DNA of 64,000 bases, taken from assembly GCA_007115705.1 (NCBI GenBank), contig QXEO01000549.1, forward strand, positions 1,099,939 to 1,163,938, in the 5' to 3' direction. The position numbers and the translations under genes were made by a program. This document shows positions 25,396 to 36,043 of this stretch, in pieces. Under the pieces are notes generated by a model. It worked only from the letters and a program-made list of their open reading frames with translations, was not told the DNA's origin and ran no database searches. Within the stretch, counting starts at the first letter, position 1; every line of letters starts with the position of its first letter. The stretch is from Dactylis glomerata. Lineage: Eukaryota; Streptophyta; Magnoliopsida; Poales; Poaceae.

Positions 25396-26939
25396 TGATA
25401 CGTCTCCAACGTATCTATAATTTTTTATGCTCCATGCTTGTTTTTACACCATTTGCCCAATGTTTCGTTACACTTCGTGGCACTTTTATGCAATTTCCGG
25501 AACTAACCTATTGACAAGATGCCACAGTGCCAGTTCCCTGTTTTCTGCTGTTTTGGTGTTTCAGAAGTGATACACAGGAAATATTCTCGGAATTGGACGA
25601 AACAAGTTCCTGAAGTCTTATTTTACCCAGAAGCTTCCAGAGATCCGAAGGAGAGTAGGAGAGGGGCCACTAGGCCCCCTCACACATGGCTCGCGCGGCC
25701 AGGGGCCTGGCCGCGCCGCCATAGCGTGAGGGCCCCTGGCCCCACTCCTGACATCGCCCCTTCGCCTATAAGAAGCCTCGGGACGGAAAACCCTAAGGGA
25801 GTTGACGTTTTTCTCAGAACAGTTCCGCAGCTCCGCCGCCGTCGCCAACGAATTTCGGGGGACAGAAGTCTCTATTCTGGCACCCTGCCGGGACGGGGAA
25901 GTGCCCCCGGAGCCATCTCCATCGGTCTCCATCGCCGTCTCCGCCGTCTCCATCGACCTCACCGCCATCTCCATCAACCTTGCTGACTCCTGTGATGAGG
26001 AGGGAGTAGTTCATCCCCGGGGCTAAGGGCTCTACCGGTAGCTATGTGGTTCACCTCTCTCTCCCATGATGTGATCTTTATGTGATCGTGAGCTTTGTAT
26101 CATGTTGAACAAGTAGATGTTATTATTCAGATATTATGTGTACTCTAGTGATGTTATTAAAGTAATCTATTCCTCCTGCCATGGTGTAACGGTGACAGTG
26201 CGTGCATCATGGTGGTACTTGGTCTAGGCTATGATTGTGATCTTTTGTGGATTATGAGAATAATTATTACTATGATAGTATTGAAGTGATCTATTCCTCC
26301 TTTCATGGTGTAATGTTGACAGTGTGTGCACCGTGTTAGTACTTGGTCTAAGTTGCAATAATATCTATCTTGAGTTGTGCTTTGATTTGGATATCTCTAT
26401 GAGTGGTGTTTGTCAAGTACTTGATGAACTTTAAGGGGTGCTTCTGTAGCCACTACGCAATGATTAGTGTTGTTCAATAGGAGAGTAATTCAGAGTACCA
26501 TAGTGGAGAGAAGTTGTTTATTTGTTCAATCATGTTATATTGTTGGGAGTGTGTCCACTAGTGAAAGTATGATCCCTAGGCCTTGTTTCCAAGCATTGCA
26601 CACCGTTTACTTCCTATTTTGTTACATGTTTGCTCGCAGCGATTTTTATTCCAGATTGTATTTACTACTTATAATCATCTATACCACTTGTATTTCACTA
26701 TCTCTTCGCCAAACTAGTGCACCTATACATCTGACAAGTGTATTGGGTGTGTTGGGGACACAAGAGACTTTCTGTATCGTAATTGCAGGGTTGTTTGAGA
26801 GGGATAGCTTTGACCTCTTCCTCCCTGAGTTCGATAAACCTTGGGTGATCCACTTAAGGGAAACTTGCTGCTGCTCTACAAACCTCTGCACTTGGAGGCC
26901 CAACACTGCCTACAAGAACAGACGCGTGCGTAGACATCA
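25396..26939 (+). repeat. Athila-type 3' LTR
   Basis: 1544 bp, TG...CA, near-identical to 8973-10518 and followed by CATTA duplication (26940-26944). Confidence 0.93.
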
Positions 26940-27702
26940 CATTAATGGAGGAGAGAGAGTGTGGACGAGGTAGCTCAGATCTGAGGTAGGGGATGACTAT
27001 TTATAGGCCAGCTTGAAATCAGCCTGTTGGAGGTGACATACCCCGCAAATTCCGGCCAGGGGGGTAGAAATTCTGGGGTTTACTTAAGGCGGAAATTCCG
27101 GCCTGGGGGCGGAAATTCTGGCCCCCAGAAATTTCACACTGAAAAATCCGGCCAGAAATTCCGGCCCTTTACTGAGAGTTGCACCACAGCTCGAGAAAAA
27201 GGACTTAGCGAAAATTCGCAGGGCCAGAAATTATGGAATTTCCGGCCCCCATAAATTCTGCTCACATCAGAATTTCCGGTCCCTTTACTGCGAGTTGCAC
27301 CACAGCTCCTTGTAAAGGACTTAGCCGAATTTCGCAGGGGCGGAAATTTTGGAATTTCCGGCCCCTTTACTAAGCGTTGCACCACAACACCAAGTAAAGG
27401 ACTTAGCCGAATTTTGAAGGGATGGAAATTTAGGAATTTTCGGCCCCCGGAAATTTTGTCCAGGGGCGGAAATTCCGGCCCTGGGGCAGAATTTCTGGCC
27501 CTGAAATCAAATTTCCGGCCTAGTAAAATGCACTCCTCTGGGTGATTTTGAGCCTTTCTACAGTAGTCCCCTTTTCCAAACTTCTCTTCAACAGTAGTCT
27601 TGTGCAATACCTGGAGAATCCCTGCAATGCTTAGCACAAGATTAATTGCCTTGTGTTGTAATCAAACACCCAAAAACTAAAAGCTAGGAACATGTCCTTT
27701 CA
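26940..27702 (-). repeat. Copia left LTR, part 2
   Basis: Continues the copia LTR after the Athila insertion and aligns with 46212-47006. It holds a TATAAATAG promoter-like box on minus (26997-27005) and the tandem GGAATTTCCGGCC-rich array (about 27050-27500). It lacks about 36 bp that are present near 46632-46667 in the middle LTR. It ends CTTTCA, followed by a polypurine tract on minus. Confidence 0.92.
27050..27500 (-). repeat. Tandem array with palindromic GGAATTTCCGGCC motifs in copia LTR
   Basis: Three units, each with CCTTTACT..GAGTTGCACCACA followed by GGACTTAGC and AATTTCCGGCC-type palindromes, begin near 27167, 27281 and 27362. The last spacing is shortened by a deletion. The same array without the deletion is at 46437-46790. 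Confidence 0.85.
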
Positions 27703-28044
27703 ATCTTCCCCTTTTTGGTGTTTGATGACAAGACAAGGTTTTGCAATATAAACCATATAGGAGTGCTCCCCCTAGACATGTGCGAGATAAAAACTAGACA
27801 ACAAAAAACAATTGCACACACTAAGAGGAGACAATAACATAACAAAGTTCTCATAACCTATTACAAGAAGGTAATTCCACCATAGTCTCCACAAATATAA
27901 GGTTCAAGAAAACGAAATGCAAATAAGACGAGCAAGCTTGCAATGACCAACAACTCGGAGCAAATCCTAAATAGAAGTACTTCTCCCCCTTTGGCATCGA
28001 GACACCAAAAAGGGAGAAGGGCGATGCTACACGCCACAAGAAGA
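27703..28044. other. Copia polypurine tract and 3' noncoding tail, copy 1
   Basis: The minus strand reads a purine run (AAAAAGGGGAAGAT-type) up to the 3' LTR at 27702. The rest is AT-rich noncoding DNA downstream of the extra gene. Confidence 0.75.
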
Positions 28045-29948
28045 TCACTCATCATCGGACCCATCCTCATAATCGTGGGAGACCTCCTCTATATCATCAC
28101 CCTGGGAGAGAGCCTCCAACTGAGCCCAATCCACGCCATTGTCATCTTGCCACTGAGCATAAGGAGTGTAGGTGGGCTGATCAGAAATAGGAGAGAGCTG
28201 AGCAAAGGGGTCTTGGACAAGCTAAATCTCGTGGAAGAGGGACTTCTGATTGTGAATAATGGCCTTCCTCTCTTCATACGCAGCATAGTTTTCCTTGTGG
28301 ATGGCAACATTCATGCACAAGAGAGTGCGTTGCCACCAAGAGAGCTTCTTCTTGCTATGAGACGAACGAGCGATGGAAGTCTTGTGCACGGGAGAACTAG
28401 GGTCATCCATATCAACATCATCATCAGCTTCAGGAACATGCTTCTTTCCTCTAGCTTTGGCTTCTTTCTTCTCCTCCCGGGGCTTGATCACATTCATACG
28501 CTTGATCCGGTGCTCCGAGTTGCCTTTGGAGAAATCCATATCTTTGACCTTTTCAAGAATAAGTAGCATGATGTAGGGAGCATAGGGAGGTGTACGCTTG
28601 GAGATCATAGCATCATGCATTTCATTGAAGATGTAGTGCATCACATCTAAATGGAAATCTTCATTGGGGTCTTCACTCACATGGCAACAGTGAAAGAGAT
28701 ACATGAGCTCAACAAGAGCCGAACGAATAGCATCCCGATTTCCTCCAGCAGGCGAAATGCTTTCCCGAAACATGCGAAGCAGAATATTGTAGAGAGGGAG
28801 CAAACCCACAATGGTGCCAATCTTCCCACTGGAAGAGTAGAGAGGAGCCAATAGATTCTTATCTGGATGAGATCCATGCTGATGCACACGATGACCAACT
28901 GGCATACTAAAACCTTGGAATCCATAGTTCAACAACTGAGCAAATTCATAGAAGTTGGACTAACGCATGTCGTCTCTTGTCATCCACTTGAAGGTGAGAG
29001 CCTCTTCTTTCTCAAAGGAAAGGGTAGCATAGAACTGCTGAATGATCTTCTCATTGTAGTGACACTGAATATCCATGAGGTGAAATAGACCAAGCCTCTT
29101 CATAATCTTCAAAGCATCACCAAAGTATTTGGACTTCTTCCGAAGATGACTGCGGTCTAACACATGCATGTAACACACCCTTTGGAACATAGTGCGATAA
29201 ATCTGCTCATAGATAAGCTTCTGATTCAGACACCAGAATCTGCGGTCCTCAAGCTCTTCATCCCTTTCCTCAGAAAACCAGTCTAGCTGCCTCAAAGCAC
29301 TGTACTCCACAGAACCCATAGTCTCAAAGTTAACCCGAGGCACCCTTGCTTGGTGGCGAGCAGCCTTCTTGGCTGCCTTCTCCTATTCTGCCTCTTGGGC
29401 AGCTTCTTGGTCAGCTTGGTGAGCCAAATACTCATCCTCAAAGGTCCCTTCAGAAGCGAAACGGAAGTTCCGCTTGCGAGTAGCAGAACGTCCATGTTGC
29501 TCATGACGAGGACGAGAAGTAGAGTCACCTATGAAAGAAGTAGGGAGAAAAGCATGGGGTTGAGAACACACAAGTCGAAAAAGAGGCCTAGAAAGAACAT
29601 AGAAAGGAACTAGAGGTGCTAAGCCAAAATAGAGATGATCCGTCCTGGTCGTAGTAGTCTGACCGGAGGGGGCAGAAATTCCGGCCAAGAGGGCGGAATT
29701 TCCAGCCACCCCGAAATTTCCGGCCCTAGGGGAGTAATTTCTGGCCTGGTTAGAGAACGACAAAATAGATGCAAAAATCTCTGAAACAGTAGATCGACAC
29801 CAATCTAAGTTCAATGCTAGGTTCCCTAGGCAGGATATTACCTCTAAATACAAGCTCTTTATAACGAAAAAACGGATCGGCCCAAACAAATCAAGAACTA
29901 GGGCAAGGGCACCTAGGGTGAGAGATTTGGGACAATACCGTCATCCAT
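28045..29948 (-). pseudogene. Extra gene downstream of copia pol, copy 1 (spliced, decayed)
   Basis: A sense-strand gene between RNase H and the 3' LTR. The predicted start ATG is at 29948 in a short first exon ending at 29939 (GT donor). An intron of 410 bp follows, with an AG acceptor at 29529-29530. The second exon starts at 29528 and continues in frame to a TGA at 28045. The reading frame joins correctly across the intron in both tandem copies. The visible protein includes EGTFEDEYLAHQAD, YGFQGFSMPVGH, LAPLYSSSGKIG, LLPLYNILLRMF and an acidic Ser-rich tail. It resembles the domain annotated in grasses as a putative plant transposon protein. I see no signal peptide or transmembrane segment, so it is not envelope-like. 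In-frame TAGs lie at 29383, 28960 and 28222; the first two are also present in copy 2. Confidence 0.7.
29660..29760. repeat. GGAATTTCCGGCC-type motifs inside the extra-gene intron
   Basis: Several AAATTCCGGCC / GGAATTTCCAGCC motifs, like those of the LTR array, occur here within the predicted intron. They occur again near 30155-30250, around the gene's TATA box. Copy 2 has the same at 48940-49020 and 49425-49510. Confidence 0.75.
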
Positions 29949-30129
29949 GGCGAAAACAACACGGAGGAAAGGACTCCCCACATCGAGGAGAGCATGGGCC
30001 GGCGAAATTTGGTGATTCTGGTGACTAGGGAGTTGCCGGAGAGGAGCTTGAGGAGATGGCAGCGGTGGTTTGGAGAGAGAGGGTCGGGGTGGAAGAAGAG
30101 ACGAAAAGGTATCTTCACCCCAACCCCTC

Positions 30130-30137
30130 CTTTTATA
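30130..30137 (-). promoter_or_regulatory. Internal TATA box of the copia extra gene, copy 1
   Basis: TATAAAAG on minus, 182 bp upstream of the predicted ATG. A CT-rich leader (CTTCTTCCACCCC, CCTCTCTCTCC) of the kind seen in plant Pol II 5' UTRs follows. The same box and leader are at 49400-49407 in copy 2. Confidence 0.65.
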
Positions 30138-30921
30138 GGCTGACCGCTAGGGGCGGAAATTCCGGCCCTGGGGCAGAATTTCCAGCCCTCGGAATTTCTG
30201 GGGTAAGTGAGTGAAATTTTAGCGTTTTCGCCCAAATTTCCGGAGAAAATTTCTGCCCCATGTATAGAGAAGTGCACCACTTTGTGAGAAGTACATGGGA
30301 GCAAGAAATTTTGCTAAGGAAATGAGGGTTTCCACCCTTTGGAAAATTCAACCACTTGCACAAGGAAAGTCCGGCCATCTCATCAAGGACCAAGGTAAAG
30401 CAAGAGGATGACTTGTGTGTTAGAAAGAAAAGTTTTAGAGATGATGGAGGCTTAGGATAGAGAACAAACGTGGAGTGGTTCTCGGCACTTCATGTTGCAA
30501 GAAACAACAAAAATATTGGTAAAAACCAACACAAGTGCCTTCTCATATCAAAGAAAGAGACAAACGACAAAGAGGGCTCAATAAAACTCGAATAGGATTT
30601 ACAAGGAATCAATTCTTCAAAAGGAAGAGGTCGGTGGCCAAAGCAACCATGTATGAGTGTTTTGGCATTGGACCGCGAAGATATATCTTGGGTCCATGAC
30701 CAATACTCGTCATTTAAGCTCACATATCACTAAATGATATTAAGAGAATGATTTTATTACTTTCGGCATTATGGGGGAGGGATAGTCCAATCAATTAGGA
30801 CCGCACTCCCCCTATTTACATGCCCACATCTAGATTAGAACATGTGCTATAGTATGGGAATGATTGCACACTATCAAGCCACATTGCAAGAGTCAATGAT
30901 ATTCAACTCATGCCTCAACTC
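30138..30921. other. Spacer between copia RNase H and the extra gene
   Basis: Noncoding apart from short unsupported frames. Contains the upstream region of the internal promoter, with GGAATTTCCGGCC-type motifs near 30155-30250. Confidence 0.6.
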
Positions 30922-32772
30922 TCAGAATCTTGCTTCATCAAGGGGCTTCATGAATATGTCGATGAGTTGATCATTTGTATCTACATAAGATAGGTTAATA
31001 TCACCTCGATTGACGTGGTCCCGGATGAAGTGATGCCGGATCTCAATGTGCTTCGTCTTGTTGTGTTGAACCGGATTATGAGCAATCTTGATAGCACTCT
31101 CATTATCACACAAGAGTTGAACCTTGTCACAATGAATCCCATAGTCCTTCAATGTTTGCCGCATCCAAAGGAGTTGAGCACAACAACTCGCGGCGGACAC
31201 GTACTCGGCTTCGGTGGTGGAGAGAGACACGCAATTTTGCTTCTTGGAAGACCAGCTAACCAAGGACCTACCAAGAAATTGGCAAGCCTCGGAAGTTGAT
31301 TTCCTATCCACTTTGTCTCCCGCCCAATCGGAATCCGAGTACCCAACAAGCTCGAAGCTTGATCCCTTCGGGTACCAAAGGCCAAAAGTTGGGGTATGAA
31401 TTAAATGTCGAAAGATTCTTTTGACGGCCATCAAATGGCTTTCCTTTGGGGCGGCTTGGTATCATGCACACATTACCACACTAAGCATGATATTGGGTCT
31501 AGATGCACAAAGATAAAGCAATGAGCCAATCATAGAATGGTAAAGCTTTTGATCCACTTCTTTACCATTAGGATCGAGTTCAAGAGTAACCTTAGTAGGC
31601 ATGGGGTTTTTTGGCTCCCTTAACTCCGGAGTCCATGTTGAATTTCTTGAGCATGTCTTGGGTATACTTGGCTTGATTGATGAAGGTCCCTCCTCTCAAT
31701 TGTCTAACTTCAAAGCCAAGAAAGAATTTCAACTCTCCCATCATTGACATCTCGAATTTGTCTGTCATTAGCTTTGCAAATTCATCATTGAAGATTTTGT
31801 TAGAAGAGCCAAAAATGATGTCATCTACATAAATTTGGCATATGAAAAGCTCCCCATTGACCTTCTTAGTAAAAAGAGTTGGATCAATGAGCCCTATTTC
31901 AAACCCACGGTCTACTACTAACTCTTTAAGATGCTCATACCACGCACGTGGGGCTTGTTTAAGGCCATAGAGCGCCTTATCGAGTTTGTGGACATGGGTT
32001 GGGAAATGAGGGTCTTCAAACCCCGGGGGTTGCTTTACATATACTAATTCATGTAGAGGACCATTGAGAAAAGCACTCTTCACATCCATTTCTTGTAACT
32101 TAAAGTTATGGTGAGAAGCATAAGCAAGAAGGATACAGATTGACTCAAGGCGAGCCACAGGAGCGTAGGTCTCCCCATAGTCAATGCCTTCAACTTGAGA
32201 GTATCCTTGAGCAACCAAGCGAGCCTTGTTTCTCACAACAATACCATTCGCGTCTTGTTTGTTCTTGAACAGCCATTTGGTTCCAATGACATTGCGGGAA
32301 TCTTTGGGCTTCTCCACCAATGACCAAACTTTGTTGCGCTTGAAGTTGTTCAGTTCTTCGTGCATAGCTTCCACCCAATCCGGGTCTTGAAGTGCCTCGA
32401 AAACCTTTTGAGGTTCCACACAAGAGATGAAGGCATGATGGCTACTAAAGTTGGCCAATTGTCTCCTTGTGGAAACCTCTTTCCTCACACTTCCAATCAC
32501 ACTATCCATGGTATGACTCCCCTTGCGGAGAACATCTTCACTTTCCTTGCACGGCGAGCTTGAGCTTCTTCGAAAGACTCTTGAGAAGCTACTTGGTCAT
32601 CACCACTATTTTGGTCCTTGCCTTGACCTTCAACTTGAGCTTGATCATCAACATGAGCATGCTCATCATCTTGAGCTTGGCCTTGATCTACCATTGGTGA
32701 AGAATCACCACAGTCCATTTGGTCTTGATCTTGGCCTTGCTCGCTTGGGTGAGGGTCTAGAGCTTGTCTTTG
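30922..32772 (-). pseudogene. Copia RT and RNase H, copy 1
   Basis: RT runs from about 32509 to 31600 with WLFKNKQDANGIVVRNKARL, the KSAFLNG motif and the catalytic box IYVDDIIFGS. RNase H runs to 30922 with SLSTTEAEYVSA, LLCDNESAI and HIEIRHHFIRDHV. These are the expected copia motifs. The frame is broken after the RT by one extra T in a T-run (31607-31612; six T here, five in copy 2). A further stop is near 31435. The linker upstream is interrupted at 32777 by Tat-A. Role: cDNA synthesis of the copia element. Catalytic residues are visible but the polyprotein is not continuous. Confidence 0.92.
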
Positions 32773-32777
32773 GTTAG

Positions 32778-33112
32778 TGACAAGGGTATAGTTAATAGAG
32801 CCCGTTAGTGGAGTACCCCTGAGGCCCGATAAGTTAGGCCCAATTGTAATGATAGTCGAATACGAGTTCTTGCCGTATGTCGATATTGTAATTTGTATCA
32901 TACCCTACCCGATCCTCGAGACCTGGCCATCTATATATAGGGGCCAGGAGGGGACGGGGTAGGCCAGATTGAAAGCAAGCCAGGTTGAACACCCAAGTTT
33001 ACTTTCGGCGCATACCTATTTCGACTAACTTTACCTTCGAGTTCATCCGACGCCCTATCTCCCCGATCCTAAGTCCTTCATCTAGGACATTTGTTGAGTT
33101 AACCACTCGTCA
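32778..33112 (+). repeat. Tat-A 5' LTR
   Basis: 335 bp with CTATATATAG TATA box at 32931-32940. Short for a Tat element but perfectly bounded. Confidence 0.96.
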
Positions 33113-33114
33113 AT

Positions 33115-33132
33115 TGGCGCCGACCGTGGGGA
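33115..33132 (+). other. Tat-A primer-binding site
   Basis: TGGCGCCGACCGTGGGG two bases after the LTR; the same class as the Tat-B2 site at 55063. The tRNA identity needs alignment to a tRNA set. Confidence 0.88.
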
Positions 33133-33149
33133 TCCTGGGCATTGGAATC

Positions 33150-36043
33150 ATGAATTCGATGGCTTTTTCGCTTTTAGCCAACAGCAGCGCAGAAGTCGAC
33201 GAAAATCAAGAGATGGAGTTGACCATTGGAAGTTTGAGCATCATCGTCGGGCCATCGGGTTCATCCCGCCTTTCGGAGTCGATGAAACCAGATCCGTCGG
33301 CAAACAAGCCTGAAACAGAGGAAACATTAGAATCATCAGAAGGCTCTTCCAGTGAGGTAAACTCGCCGGTCAGCTTAGAAAAAGCATCAATCGCAGAAGG
33401 CGACAAAATGCAGGAAAATTTCGATTCAGAAGGAAAAGCGTGTCAGACGCACAACAATGCAAAGGACTTCACCGTAGGAAGCAGCGGCGTCTCCAAAGTA
33501 CATCAGTTATGCGTCATTATCACTGAAGCAGAAGAAGAAAACAACAGCGAAGGAAGTAAAAAGGTCGACAGGCAAGTCGACAAAATAAAAGAGCACAACA
33601 AAAAGGAAAAGGAGAAAGTCCATGTCTCGGCTGGTGAATGGAGAATGATCAAGTCAGCTATCAATCATGGTACAGAAGTACCCGAAGGATCGAGAAGAGA
33701 AGTTCTAATGGGATATCAGTATGCATTATACCAACACAGGAAGAAACTAAGGGAGGAAGGAGACATGGTTTTTCAAGACAATAATAGTATATCAAGGGAG
33801 GAATACTGGGAAGACTATAGTGAAGATTCAGAATACAGCAGAGAAAGGCGCGGAGACCCAAAACACAACAGGGGGGCGACAGCATGCGGCGGAGAAGAAG
33901 GGTATTCAAGGAGCCCTACCCCACAGCTAGAAGAGGAGGAAGATGACTTCATACAAAAAACGCCAGAAGCAGCATTGGTAGCAGCACAAGCGTATTTACT
34001 AGCTACAAGACCAGAACCTGGGGACCCACGAGAAGATATGCACCGAGCCGCGATACGAAGCCTCAGAATAGTAGAAGGTAAGATCAGGGAACAAGGCCCA
34101 GAGACAAAGTCGACAAGCTACAAAGGAAATCGAAAGGAGAAGTTCAGATACAACTTCACAGATAACGAGTATAGTGAGTCATCAGAAGAGCAAAAGCGAC
34201 AGAAAAGGAAGGAGGACGCAAGAAGTATAATAGCACAAGCTCGAGTAAACAAATCGTGACATGCTTGGAGGGAAGAGAATTACGAGGACGACGATAAAGA
34301 TATGGGTGCGTTATGCTTTACCTGCAGGGTTCGCAAAACGCGGGTACCCAAAGGATTCAAATTACCACACGACCAGCATAAGTATGACGGGTCGCAAGAA
34401 CCTACCCTATGGCTATCGGATTATCTGCAGGCAGTGCAAATATTGGGGGGAACAAAGGCGACTGCAATGCAAAGTTTGCAGCTGCACCTCACCGGCGCCG
34501 CACGGTCCTGGTTGAATACCCTACCCAACGAATCCATCGGAAGTTGGGGGAACTCGAAAGTCAATTCACAAGAAATTTTCGTTCCACCTACAAGCGCCTA
34601 GCATCACTGGAAGAAGTTAAAACATGTGTGCAGAGGAAAGGCGAAATGCTACGTTCTTATATACAACGCTGGAGTATAATCAAAAACTCAGCAGAGGACG
34701 CCTCCGACGAACGAGCAATAGATGCCTTTTCGGCCGGACTTCGTCGCTCAGATCTCGTGGAAGAAATAGGAAGAACAAGACCTACGACAGTAGCCGAGCT
34801 AATGGAACAAGCCAACAAATTCGCTGATGGAGAGGACATGTATAACAACAAAAGAGGACGTTCACCAGAAGTCGACAGAATAAGTAGACAGAGGAGACGA
34901 CACCGCAGCAGGGATAACCAAGGAAGGCGAAATCAGGTAGCCACGGGTTACGTACTAGAAGAAGAGGAAGGATACGAAAGTAGGAGGTTTCAGGCAAAAG
35001 GAGTAGAAAAATCGAGATACTCTGGTCCTTCGGCCGAAGATATGCTATACGGACCTTGTCGAATCCACTACGCGTATCTCGACGGGAAAAGGGTCTCAAA
35101 TCACCAGATGAAGGATTGCAGAACATTCCTAAGGTTGCAAAGCGCCATGGGCTCAAGCCAAGAAGGGAGGCAAGGAGAAAGACACAGGAGTCAAGGATAT
35201 CAAATGCAAAGGCTAGCAAGGCACCTAGAGTCAAAAGTGTACATGTCAGCCATGATTCAACCGGTGCCGAAGTCAAAGAAAGAGCAAAAGAGCATATCCA
35301 GGCAAGTAAACCTAGCAATATCATCACCACCAGCTACCATAGAGTACCTACGGTGGTCAGAACAACCAGTCAAGTTCAGTAGAGCAGACCACCCGAGGAA
35401 AGTTCCCAGGCCAGGCCACTCGCCTATGGTTTTAAAAGCGCAAATAGGAGGGTACGACATCGGAAGAGTGTTCATGGATGCAGGGAGTGGAATAAACTTA
35501 ATATATGCTAGAACCCTAAAAGCAATGTGCATCTCGCTGACGAGTCTGAAGCCAACAGATTGCTCTTTCCACGGAATAGTACCAGGAGCCGCAAACTACC
35601 CTTTGGGAAGAATAGAACTCGACGTCTGCTTTGGCAGTAGCAGGAATTACAGAAGAGAGAAGCTGGAGTTCAAAGTTATGGACTGGCCGTCACAATATCA
35701 TGCAATCCTGGAGCGCCCAGCATTTGCAAAATTCATGGCAGTACCACACTACGCGTATCTTACGTTAAAAATTCCAGGGCCCAAAGGAACAATTACAGTA
35801 CAAGGGAGCTTTGAAGTAGCCAACACATGCGACAGAGAATTCAACAGGATGGCGCAAACCTTCGGCATGACAGCAGAATATGAGAGGTTAAAAGGAGAAA
35901 CGGATCATAATGTGCTACTCGACGTGGGACGATCCCTGCCAGATAAGGCTTTCGACACAACGCAGGACTCGAAGAAAATTCAGGTCCACCCTACAGATCC
36001 AAACAAGACGACATCAATTGCGGTGAACTTGGATCCCGCATAG
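33150..36043 (+). pseudogene. Tat-A gag-protease
   Basis: The start is taken as MNSMAFSLL at 33150, the first methionine after the primer site. The N-terminal part is long, acidic and Ser/Lys-rich. The conserved Tat gag core (PKGFKLPHDQHKYDGSQEPT, LQLHLTGAARSWL) follows. It is interrupted by an in-frame TGA at 34257-34259 and by loss of one G in a G-run near 34546. The frame then continues 34409-36043 with a His/Cys motif region (GPCRIHYAYLDGKRVSNHQM), protease DAGSGINLIY and the ERPAFAKFMAVPH region. The final codon TAG (36041-36043) lies at a position also marked by TAG in Tat-B2 and Tat-X, so it is probably a normal feature. Gag would form the particle and protease would process it; this copy cannot make full gag. 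Confidence 0.92.

Larger units (their letters stand above)
8973..26939 (+). mobile_element. Non-autonomous Athila-type LTR element (plus)
   Basis: Two LTRs of about 1.55 kb (8973-10518 and 25396-26939) run TGATACG...GACATCA and are flanked by the 5-bp duplication CATTA (8968-8972, 26940-26944). The primer site TGGCGCCGTTGCCGG at 10529 is of the Athila type. With the nested chromovirus removed, only about 3.6 kb of internal sequence remains and no protease, RT or integrase is encoded. It therefore must have been mobilised in trans. It resembles the Sabrina/WHAM group of Triticeae from memory; the family name needs a database check. Confidence 0.92.

Noticed and set aside
27027..27637. Repeated NSGP/RKFR-type frames in the copia LTR
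   Set aside because: Produced by the tandem GGAATTTCCGGCC array being open in several frames.
28045..29948. Retroviral-type envelope gene in the copia element
   Set aside because: Same position as env-like ORFs of SIRE elements, but no signal peptide, transmembrane segment or glycosylated ectodomain pattern is visible.
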